Origin: Acidicapsa ligni
GTDB taxonomy: Bacteria > Acidobacteriota > Terriglobia > Terriglobales > Acidobacteriaceae
Direction: 5' to 3'
Assembly (NCBI RefSeq): GCF_025685655.1
Contig: NZ_JAGSYG010000002.1
Coordinates: forward strand, 806,001 to 870,000
DNA: 64,000 nucleotides
Both the position numbers and the translations under genes were made by a program. The first letter of the stretch is position 1; every line of letters starts with the position of its first letter. A model generated the notes under the pieces. That model was not told where the DNA came from. It saw only the letters and a list, made by a program, of their open reading frames with translations, and did not search any database. Shown piece after piece: positions 1-6,611 of the stretch.

Positions 1-255
1 TGCTGGCACTTTTCTTATGGCATCTGGCTCTTCGCCGCCAAGTGGGGCATCACTCCCGGCAATAAAGCACGCAAGCGTTTCGGATATGTCTGCGCCGTAG
101 TCGGAATTCTTCTCTGCGGCCTCGGCCTGGCCAGCCTCTACGCCTTCGTCGGCCCCAACTACAAGAACGCGCCTGAAGACGTACCCGTTACCTATTTGGC
201 CGTACCAGCCCACGCAGGAGCCATTTCATTCGAAGCGTCGGAGGATTTGGCTTGA
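1..255 (+). CDS. sdhC: Succinate dehydrogenase cytochrome b558 subunit, 3' end only
   Basis: The window opens inside this gene; the last 84 codons are present and end in TGA at 253-255. The peptide starts with CWHFSYGIWLF, whose His resembles a haem-ligand position in membrane helices of b558-type cytochromes. A hydrophobic helix (YVCAVVGILLCGLGLASLY) and a polar tail follow. The family anchors the flavoprotein and iron-sulfur subunits and passes electrons to quinone. The call rests on this fragment plus the downstream sdhA and sdhB in the usual C-A-B order. The stop overlaps a possible TTG start of the next reading frame. Confidence 0.8.
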   Translation, partial: CWHFSYGIWLFAAKWGITPGNKARKRFGYVCAVVGILLCGLGLASLYAFVGPNYKNAPEDVPVTYLAVPAHAGAISFEASEDLA

Positions 256-533
256 ATGCAGTGCTTAAGGCTCGGCCAATTTTTTCCGGTGTCTGGTTTG
301 CCGGAGTATACGCCGTCCTCGTTGTGGTTCTTTGTACCGTTATTGCGATCAACGCACAGCCGGATCAAGTGGGTTTCGAATGGATTCCGATCGTGTGGCT
401 GAGCGCGCCCTAGTCCTACATGATAGTTGGTAATTACCAATTCATCATTCCTGGCTTGGTCCTAAATGCTGGCATCCTGTTCCTGTTCGGCAGCATGTTC
501 GAGTATTGCAGGTGCAGGATTTTTTCAAAGTAA
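252..533 (+). pseudogene. Small membrane protein frame with an in-frame TAG
   Basis: One frame is open from TTG 252 (overlapping the sdhC stop) to TAA 531-533, apart from TAG at 411-413. The first part reads as a membrane segment (FSGVWFAGVYAVLVVVLCTV) followed by a short loop. The part after the TAG continues as a second hydrophobic segment (IIPGLVLNAGILFLFGSMF) and a Cys-rich tail. Protein-like character on both sides of one stop suggests a two-TM protein of about 93 residues broken by a nonsense mutation. The alternatives are a 53-residue protein plus a dead tail, or a sequencing error. No family was recognised and no strong ribosome site is seen. Confidence 0.45.
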
Positions 534-595
534 GCTGACGGTCGCGGGAGCCGCAACGCTCTTGGACGTGAAGATAAGAGAACGAGGTTTATTTC

Positions 596-2362
596 ATGGC
601 AGCACCTAAAATCATCGTAGTTGGCGGAGGCCTAGCCGGACTCGCCGCCGTCATCAAGATCGCCGAAGCAGGCGGCACCGTGGACCTGTTTTCTATCGTT
701 CCCGTCAAGCGCTCCCACTCCGTCTGCGCCCAGGGAGGCATCAACGCCGCCAAAAACCTCAAAGGTGAGGGCGATACCACCGACAAGCACTTTGACGACA
801 CCATCTATGGCGGCGACTTCCTCGCCAACCAGACTCCCGTAAAGGCCATGTGCGAAGCCGCCCCCGCCATCATCGATCTGCTCGATCGCATGGGCGTGCC
901 CTTCAATCGCACCCCTGAGGGTCTGCTCGATTTCCGCCGCTTCGGTGGCACCCTCTATCACCGCACCGCATTTGCCGGAGCCACCACCGGCCAGCAGCTT
1001 CTCTACGCACTCGACGAGCAAGTCCGCCGCTATGAGTCAGAAGGCAAAGTCCGCAAATTTGAAGGCTGGGAGTTTCTCTCTGCCGTTCTCGATTCCACCG
1101 GAACAGCCCGCGGCATCTGCGCCATGGACCTCCGCTCGATGGAGCTGAAGACCTTCCCCGCCGACGCCATCATCATCGCCACCGGCGGCAACGGAGCCAT
1201 CTTCGGCAAAAGCACCAACTCCGTCGTCTGCACCGGCTCCGCGCAATCCGCTCTCTACCAGCAAGGCGCCTTCTACGCCAATGGTGAATTCATCCAGGTT
1301 CACCCCACCTGCATCCCCGGCGAAGACAAGCTCCGCCTCATGTCCGAGTCAGCTCGCGGCGAAGGCGGCCGCGTCTGGGTTCCCAAAACCGCCGGAGACA
1401 AACGCGCAGGCAAAGCCATCCCCGAGTCCGAACGCTGGTACTTCCTCGAAGAGTGGTATCCCAAGTACGGCAATCTCGTCCCCCGCGACGTAGCCACCCG
1501 CGCCATCCACAAAGTCGTCTACGAGCACGGCCTCGGTATCGACGGCCAGCCGATGGTCTACCTCGACCTGACCCACATCGACAAGGAAACCCTCAATCGC
1601 AAGCTCGAAGGCATTCTCGAAATCTACGAGAAGTTCGTAGGCGACGACCCCCGCGAAGTCCCCATGAAGATCTTCCCCGGCATGCACTACACCATGGGCG
1701 GCCTTTGGGTGGACTACGACCAGATGACCAACATCCCCGGCATCTTCGCCGCCGGAGAAGCCGAGTATCAATACCACGGTGCGAATAGGCTAGGGGCTAA
1801 CAGCTTAATGAGCTGCATCTACGGCGGTTTCCAGGCCGGTCCGAATGCCATCGCCTACGCCAAGAGCCTCGCCGCAGCCACCGGCGACGGCGGCCACGCG
1901 CAGGAACTAGCCCGCCAGTCCACGCTCAACAAGCAGCTCATCAGCTCCAGCGGCACAGAAAATCCCTTCCGCATCTGGCGCGAACTCGGCGAGACCATGA
2001 CCGCCAACGTCACCGTCATCCGTTACAACGATCGCATCCTCAAGACCGATGCCAAGATCGTCGAACTCCTCGAACGCTATCGCAACATCAATCTCAGCGA
2101 CAAGAGCCAGTGGGCCAACACCAGCTTCGCTTTCACCCGCCAGCTCTACAACATGCTGCAGATCTCGCGCGTAGTAGCCCAAGGCGCAGCCCTAAGAGAC
2201 GAGTCCCGCGGAGCCCACTACAAGCCGGATTTCCCCGACCGCGACGACGCAAATTTCCTCAAGACCACCAAAGCCACATACGCAGCGGATACAAACGCTC
2301 CACGCTTCGAGTACGAAGCCGTGGACACACAATTCATAGCCCCTCGGCCACGCAAGTATTGA
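596..2362 (+). CDS. sdhA: Succinate dehydrogenase flavoprotein subunit
   Basis: 588 residues, the usual size for the Gram-positive-like SdhA/FrdA type. It oxidises succinate to fumarate at the cytoplasmic face of complex II. A Rossmann FAD site is seen at residues 9-18 (VGGGLAGLAA). His41 in KRSHSVCAQGG fits the covalent FAD attachment residue, and HPT at 236-238 with the following SESARGEGG belongs to the substrate site. An AACGAGG ribosome site precedes the ATG. It follows sdhC, but sdhB lies 870 bases further on, separated by two unrelated genes. Confidence 0.97.
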   Translation: MAAPKIIVVGGGLAGLAAVIKIAEAGGTVDLFSIVPVKRSHSVCAQGGINAAKNLKGEGDTTDKHFDDTIYGGDFLANQTPVKAMCEAAPAIIDLLDRMGVPFNRTPEGLLDFRRFGGTLYHRTAFAGATTGQQLLYALDEQVRRYESEGKVRKFEGWEFLSAVLDSTGTARGICAMDLRSMELKTFPADAIIIATGGNGAIFGKSTNSVVCTGSAQSALYQQGAFYANGEFIQVHPTCIPGEDKLRLMSESARGEGGRVWVPKTAGDKRAGKAIPESERWYFLEEWYPKYGNLVPRDVATRAIHKVVYEHGLGIDGQPMVYLDLTHIDKETLNRKLEGILEIYEKFVGDDPREVPMKIFPGMHYTMGGLWVDYDQMTNIPGIFAAGEAEYQYHGANRLGANSLMSCIYGGFQAGPNAIAYAKSLAAATGDGGHAQELARQSTLNKQLISSSGTENPFRIWRELGETMTANVTVIRYNDRILKTDAKIVELLERYRNINLSDKSQWANTSFAFTRQLYNMLQISRVVAQGAALRDESRGAHYKPDFPDRDDANFLKTTKATYAADTNAPRFEYEAVDTQFIAPRPRKY

Positions 2363-2385
2363 GACAGTCAAGTTGGAATTCGAAG

Positions 2386-2820
2386 ATGTATGAAACCTGG
2401 AAGAGTGCCGAAATAAATCGCATGCTATTCCTTCGAGCCATTGAATGGGTCGTATGGCCCGCATTTCTGTCACCTTTGTATGTACCGATCTTGCTTACTT
2501 TGTGTCCATGGTGGAAAACTTTTCTAACCCTTTTCGCAGCAGATCTGATTTGGTGTCTCTTTCGAGATCGAATTCACAATATTGCGTTGGCAAATTTCGC
2601 TGCGATTGCCGTCAAGTGGGTCGGATTGCCAACCTGCATAATTTGTTCAATCGTACTAATTTGCCAAAAAAGATATGGGACCGCTGTTCTCTCATTTCTG
2701 ATGCCATTTATTAGTGGATTTCTCGGTATCCCAGGGAACATCGGTCTGGCGAAACTAAATTTTGGTCGTGAGATCGGGTTCGGACTCGCGGATGAAGATC
2801 TGAACACCTTGAGCAATTGA
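2386..2820 (+). CDS. Uncharacterised membrane protein inside the sdh locus
   Basis: 144 residues, starting at ATG 2386 (MYETWKSAEINRM). The frame is open further upstream, but that part only shadows the sdhA end. Three or four hydrophobic segments are visible, around residues 15-32, 34-50, 60-82 and 88-105, followed by a soluble C-terminus. No family was recognised. Base composition is clearly more AT-rich than sdhA, with many A/T-ending codons, which hints at recent acquisition. It lies 23 bases after sdhA and 60 bases before a HigA-like gene, so it probably shares the sdh transcript. A role in complex II assembly is possible but not shown. Confidence 0.6.
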   Translation: MYETWKSAEINRMLFLRAIEWVVWPAFLSPLYVPILLTLCPWWKTFLTLFAADLIWCLFRDRIHNIALANFAAIAVKWVGLPTCIICSIVLICQKRYGTAVLSFLMPFISGFLGIPGNIGLAKLNFGREIGFGLADEDLNTLSN

Positions 2821-2880
2821 GGATTTGTAGTTCGGCCAAGCGGCCTGTATTTGGAAGCCTAACAATTGGTGAGGCAAGCT

Positions 2881-3189
2881 ATGTTGATGACAATACGCAA
2901 ACCGGCAACCATAGGCGAGATTCTCGTCGAAGAGTTTCTCTTGCCCATGGAAATAACCCAGGGACAACTAGCCGAGGCCATGGCCGTGCCGCGTAAGCAT
3001 GTCAACGAGCTTTGCAATGATCGTCGTGCAGTTACCGCGCCGTCCGCCCTGATCTTGTCCCGCGTCTTCGGCAACAGCCCCGAATTCTGGCTCAATGTGC
3101 AGCGTCGCACCGACTTGTGGAACGCCATGCACTCGCCTTCGGAACAAGAACGAATTAACCGTGCGCGGCCACTCACCGACGCCGCCTGA
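2881..3189 (+). CDS. higA: HigA/VapI-family XRE antitoxin-like regulator, orphan
   Basis: 102 residues. The N-terminus (TIRKPATIGEILVEEFL) and an XRE helix-turn-helix at about 20-70 (QGQLAEAMAVPRKHVNELCN, then SPEFWLNVQ) are typical of HigA antitoxins, which bind DNA and neutralise a RelE-like HigB mRNase. ATG 2881 is chosen because GGTGAGG at 2868-2874 is well spaced; a TTG at 2866 is also in frame. No HigB-type ORF lies on either side: the upstream gene encodes a membrane protein and the downstream gene is sdhB. It may be a solitary regulator or the remnant of a toxin-antitoxin pair. Confidence 0.8.
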   Translation: MLMTIRKPATIGEILVEEFLLPMEITQGQLAEAMAVPRKHVNELCNDRRAVTAPSALILSRVFGNSPEFWLNVQRRTDLWNAMHSPSEQERINRARPLTDAA

Positions 3190-3232
3190 GTCCTGAACCA
3201 CATTGTCCCTTGTCCCATCCACGGAGAAAATC

Positions 3233-3982
3233 ATGGCAGAGAAAACCATCCAAATCGAGATCAAACGGCAAAGCAATCCCGACGCAGACGCAACATGGGA
3301 GAAGTTTGAACTGCCCTGGAAGCCGGGCATGAACGTCATCTCCGTCATGATGGAGATCGCGGCTAACCCCATCAACGCCTCCGGCCAAGAGACGACGCCC
3401 ATTGCCTATGACTCCAACTGCCTCGAAGAGATCTGCGGCTCCTGCGCCATGGTCATCAACGGCAAAGCCCGCATGGCCTGCACCGCCCTCATCGACAAGC
3501 TGGAGCAGCCGATCAAGGTTCAGCCGCTGACCAAGTTCCCCGTGGTCCGCGATCTCGCCGTCGACCGCAGCGTCCTCTTCGAAAACCTCAAGGCCGTCAA
3601 AGCCTGGGTCCCCATCGACGGTACATACGACCTCGGTGCCGGCCCACGCATCTTCCCCCAAGCGCAGGAAGTGGCCTATCCTCTATCGAACTGCATCAGT
3701 TGCACCATCTGCATGGAAGTCTGCCCCCAGTTCAACGACGTAACCGGCTTCGTCGGAGCAGCCACCATCGCCCAGGTCAAACTCTTCAACGCACACCCCA
3801 GCGGCAAAGTCCTCAAAGAAGACCGCCTGCGCGCGCTAGCCGGAGACGGCGGCGTCCAGGAGTGCGGCTTCGCCCAAAACTGCGTCAACGCATGCCCCAA
3901 ACAACTCCCACTAACCGAAGCCATCTCAGACGTAACCCGCGACGTAGTAGTCCAGGCAGCCAAAGACTTCCTCCGCGGCTAA
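3233..3982 (+). CDS. sdhB: Succinate dehydrogenase iron-sulfur subunit
   Basis: 249 residues; ATG 3233 follows an ACGGAGAA ribosome site. A plant-type [2Fe-2S] domain carries Cys63, 68, 71 and 83 (CLEEICGSC and a later Cys). A bacterial ferredoxin domain has Cys154, 157, 160 and 164 (CISCTICMEVCP) and the second motif Cys211, 217 and 221 (CGFAQNCVNACP). These fit the 2Fe-2S, 4Fe-4S and 3Fe-4S relay from FAD to quinone. It completes the sdhCAB set, although two foreign-looking genes separate it from sdhA. A degraded copy of its 3' end lies about 100 bases downstream. Confidence 0.97.
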   Translation: MAEKTIQIEIKRQSNPDADATWEKFELPWKPGMNVISVMMEIAANPINASGQETTPIAYDSNCLEEICGSCAMVINGKARMACTALIDKLEQPIKVQPLTKFPVVRDLAVDRSVLFENLKAVKAWVPIDGTYDLGAGPRIFPQAQEVAYPLSNCISCTICMEVCPQFNDVTGFVGAATIAQVKLFNAHPSGKVLKEDRLRALAGDGGVQECGFAQNCVNACPKQLPLTEAISDVTRDVVVQAAKDFLRG

Positions 3983-4332
3983 ACCAGAACTCGGCCCTTT
4001 GCATCTCAGCCTCGTCTGCCTTCGCAAAGCAAAGGATCTGCTTTTAGCGGTTACCTTTGCATTTATAGAGCTGTCTCTGACGAGTGAGAACTGCGCCAAT
4101 GCCTGCTTCAAGCGGCTTTCACTCGCAGGAGCCATCAGCGAAGATAACCCGTGACGCAATCGTTCAGCAGCTCAAAGACTTAGTGTGATCGTAAGTTTCG
4201 AACCGAAAACAACGCAGTTCGATCTCAAAACCGCCGCCCTAGAATCGCTAATGTCCGCGCGATAGCGTCTAGTTCGAGTGTCGCTGCTTGCAATCTGCTC
4301 CCCACTTGTGTATCAATCGTGAAATCACCAAT
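3983..4332 (+). other. Non-coding region after sdhB
   Basis: 350 bases without an intact gene. The first 100 bases contain GCAAAGCAAAGGATCTGCTTTTAG (4027-4050), which resembles sequence before the repeat in the eno-gpmI spacer. The middle holds the sdhB relic described separately. The remainder up to the next gene shows no structure I can name. Confidence 0.5.
4086..4188 (+). pseudogene. Relic of a second sdhB 3' end
   Basis: Translation from 4086 gives ENCANACFKRLSLAGAISE, then after a one-base frameshift ITRDAIVQQLKDLV and a stop. This lines up with the intact SdhB C-terminus (QNCVNACPKQLPLTEAIS, then VTRDVVVQAAKDFLRG) along its whole length, keeping the last ferredoxin cysteines. The DNA is clearly related but well diverged, so this is not a fresh duplication. 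It is either an old paralogue in decay or the tail of a former sdhB replaced by the present copy. Homology stops abruptly upstream of 4086. Confidence 0.75.
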
Positions 4333-4857
4333 ATGAACAGGGAATCGTCAACAAGCTTTGATAGTGCGCAGGAGCACTACTGGAAGGAATTTCAGCGCCT
4401 CAAGTACTGCGCCTGCTACACCAGGCGCTATCGGGATCACCTCGCTTGGTGGGAGACCCGAATTGCTATTGTCCGCGCAATCACATCCAGTTCGAGTATC
4501 GCTGGTTGGGTGATCTGGCGACAGATTGCCTTTGTGTGGGCCCTCTTGATCGCAGCCACCCAGGTGGTGGACGCCCTTCAAAATGTGCTGCCGTTTCAGA
4601 AGCGCCGAGAATCTCTCAGTGGTTGGTGCAATGAACTCGACCTCATCTTCGTCATGTCGCAGCGCGACTGGGAAGCGACCTATGCCGGGCGCATGACTGA
4701 AGAAAGGATCGTGGAGTTGACCCATCAGTTACGGTTGGATATGCAACATCTCGAAATGAAGTTCATGCCGCAAGGGCTGCCGCCCGTCCAGAAGCTGGTC
4801 ATCGTCGCCGAATTGGACATGGTGCTTTTCTTCGAAGCGCGGTATTCTTTCAAGTAG
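4333..4857 (+). CDS. SLATT-like protein with two transmembrane helices
   Basis: 174 residues from ATG 4333. Order: an amphipathic N-terminal helix with a YTRRYRDH stretch, TM1 at about 44-62 including SSSSIAGWVIW, TM2 at about 65-84, then about 90 residues of charged helix. This topology, and the SSSSIxxWVIW motif as I remember it from proteobacterial homologues, fit SLATT-type 2TM proteins, a fold linked with nucleotide-second-messenger defence systems. The assignment comes from pattern memory, not a search. It is followed with translational coupling by a 44-residue gene. No SMODS, SLOG or nuclease gene is adjacent. Confidence 0.6.
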   Translation: MNRESSTSFDSAQEHYWKEFQRLKYCACYTRRYRDHLAWWETRIAIVRAITSSSSIAGWVIWRQIAFVWALLIAATQVVDALQNVLPFQKRRESLSGWCNELDLIFVMSQRDWEATYAGRMTEERIVELTHQLRLDMQHLEMKFMPQGLPPVQKLVIVAELDMVLFFEARYSFK

Positions 4858-4867
4858 CGAGGTTGGT

Positions 4868-5002
4868 ATGAAGGACAGATTTATGATTACCGCAAACGAC
4901 AGCGCCATTCCTCAGGCCCGGGTGATCCTGCCTCTCCCCAAGGGGACAAAACCCCCGGTTCACACCGGAACAACACTGACTCACAAGACCACAAAAAAGT
5001 AA
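4868..5002 (+). CDS. 44-residue basic protein, partner of the 2TM protein
   Basis: The reading frame runs from ATG 4868 to TAA 5000-5002. A GCGAGG ribosome site directly follows the upstream stop (4855-4857), five to six bases before the ATG, which argues for coupled translation. The peptide has a short N-terminal segment, a Pro/Lys-rich middle (LPLPKGTKPP) and a Thr/Lys tail ending HKTTKK. No family is recognised. Its size, basic tail and fixed position suggest an accessory to the 2TM protein; function unknown. Confidence 0.55.
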   Translation: MKDRFMITANDSAIPQARVILPLPKGTKPPVHTGTTLTHKTTKK

Positions 5003-5407
5003 TAGCAACTAGAGGCTGCCAACGCAGGGTAGGGGCATTTTTTTCGGACTTCCACCACACACAGGCCTATCAATTTGTGTCAAGCCATCTTGTCCGAGCT
5101 AGCTTGTAACTCCCTTCATCACAAATACTTCCATTATGTCTAAATTGCATAGAGTTAACTTGAAAAAGAGCACACTAAAAATAGTTGTTGGACATGGGCT
5201 TTATCATCCTTATTGATCGAAAGGGTATGTACCGAAAAATTAATACCGGACCCCTGTCCTGTATCTCTGTGCTTTCTAGGAGCGGCCTACCCTTAAATCA
5301 CCACGAAATCAGAATAGGATTTACAGCGTCTTGCGAGTACATCCAGCATTTTCAGTCCTATTGGATCGAAATAAGTTACCGTAGATCTCGAAAGCAGCAA
5401 GAGAGCG
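5003..5407. other. AT-rich intergenic region
   Basis: 405 bases, markedly more AT-rich than the flanks, for instance around 5100-5200. An 89-codon frame starting at 5185 has no ribosome site and no protein-like pattern, so it is not called. The region probably carries the promoter of the DUF1801 gene. Confidence 0.4.
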
Positions 5408-5830
5408 ATGGAGAGAACAGGATTATTCCGATTGAACAACGCCCTAGAGCGTGATCCCGCGATCGACGCATGGTTTAAAAATCACGAAGGCGAATTGGGA
5501 GCCATCGCCCATCAGTGGTTTGAAGCAATGCGAAATTGCGGCGACGAAGTCCGAGAGCTCATGCACGACGGCTGTCCAGTCGCATGCCTAGGAGACGCAG
5601 CCTTCGGCTACGTCAACATATTCACCTCGCACGTAAGCGTAGGCTTCTTTCAAGGCTCAGCGTTACCCGATCCAGCCCACCTGTTGCAAGGCACCGGCAA
5701 GTTCATGCGCCATGTGAAGCTGAAACCGGCAACACAAACAAACGCAGCAGCCCTGAGCAAACTCAAAGCCCTGAGTAAATTAGTGGCAACGGCGTATCAG
5801 GATATAAAGTCGCGAGTCGAAAACAGCTAG
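5408..5830 (+). CDS. DUF1801 (YdhG/YjbR-like fold) protein
   Basis: 140 residues; ATG 5408 follows AAGAGAG. The sequence matches the DUF1801 pattern: an N-terminal helix (AIDAWFKNH), ELMHDGCPVACLGDAAFGYVN, SHVSVGFFQGSALPDP and LLQGTGKFMRHVKL. These small alpha/beta proteins belong to the YdhG/CyaY-like superfamily. They have no firmly established biochemical role, though some resemble iron-binding frataxin folds. It is convergent with apaG, with 27 bases between the stop codons. Confidence 0.8.
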   Translation: MERTGLFRLNNALERDPAIDAWFKNHEGELGAIAHQWFEAMRNCGDEVRELMHDGCPVACLGDAAFGYVNIFTSHVSVGFFQGSALPDPAHLLQGTGKFMRHVKLKPATQTNAAALSKLKALSKLVATAYQDIKSRVENS

Positions 5831-5857
5831 CTAGAAAATAGTGAGTCTGCCTGACCC

Positions 5858-6265
5858 CTAATTCACCACCACTCCCTGTCCGGGACTATCCAGCGAAAAC
5901 GTCGGTATCTCAATATCAAACCGCTCGCCGCTCGTGCTCTCCATCTGGTAGCTGCCGCCCATCATCCCCCACGGCGTGTTCAGCGGAGCGCCACTCGAAT
6001 ATTGAAAACTCTCCCCAGGCTTGAGAATCGGTTGCTCTCCAACCACCCCCGGTCCCTTGACCTCATTCAGTTCGCCGCGCGAATTCGTAATCATCCAGTG
6101 CCTGCTCAGCAACTGCACCGTCTCCTGCCCCTGGTTCTCGATGGTCACGCGATAAGCCCATACATACTGCGAACTACCCGGCGACGAATTCGCTTCCAGG
6201 TAAACAGGCTCAACGCTTACCGCTATTCCCTTTGTGATTGCCCTATACTGCGCACGATCTGTCAT
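5858..6265 (-). CDS. apaG: ApaG domain protein
   Basis: 135 residues. ApaG proteins are single fibronectin-III-like beta sandwiches linked genetically to Co2+/Mg2+ resistance and diadenosine tetraphosphate metabolism. Visible family features are VSVEPVYLEANSSPG, YVWAYRVTIENQG, VQLLSRHWMITNSRGE, VKGPGVVGEQPILKPGE and the closing GxMxGxYQM motif (WGMMGGSYQM). The frame is open to 6388, but the conserved N-terminus begins at ATG 6265; the ribosome site is weak. It is convergent with the DUF1801 gene and divergent from the SpoIIE gene. Confidence 0.92.
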   Translation of the reverse strand: MTDRAQYRAITKGIAVSVEPVYLEANSSPGSSQYVWAYRVTIENQGQETVQLLSRHWMITNSRGELNEVKGPGVVGEQPILKPGESFQYSSGAPLNTPWGMMGGSYQMESTSGERFDIEIPTFSLDSPGQGVVVN

Positions 6266-6611
6266 AAAGAGAGTGTAGAGCTTATTCCTGCGCAGCACGA
6301 ACCAGCCTAGCCAGTCTGTTCCACCCACTCTGCACAAAATTATCCGGAACAAGCCCACAATAGAAGATCGAGCCAGACAAAACCGCACACCGCATCGACA
6401 AATTCAGCCAGCCAGCACAAAAAATCTACATAGCCCCCGGGGGTGGAGTATATTCCCCGTATCTTCGCCTATCGCAAATCGATCTTTCAACCCCACACTC
6501 CATTCGCAGGAACCTTTTCCGAAAATTCCTCGTAACTCCTAGCGGCCTTGGTTCAAGAACTCCATCTTCGCGCGTCGCCGTTCGCCCGATGCCGCTACAC
6601 TTAGAAAACGC
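6266..6611. other. Divergent spacer between apaG and the SpoIIE gene
   Basis: 346 bases with no credible gene. It must hold both start regions. It contains one copy of the CTACATAGCCCCC motif at 6426-6438, here extended to a short palindrome (CCCCCGGGGG). Confidence 0.5.

Noticed and set aside
2881..3189. Complete HigBA toxin-antitoxin system
   Set aside because: No RelE/HigB-like frame exists on either side; the upstream gene encodes a multi-helix membrane protein.
5185..5454. 89-codon frame upstream of the DUF1801 gene
   Set aside because: No ribosome site, overlaps the start of a better gene, and its residues show no conserved pattern.
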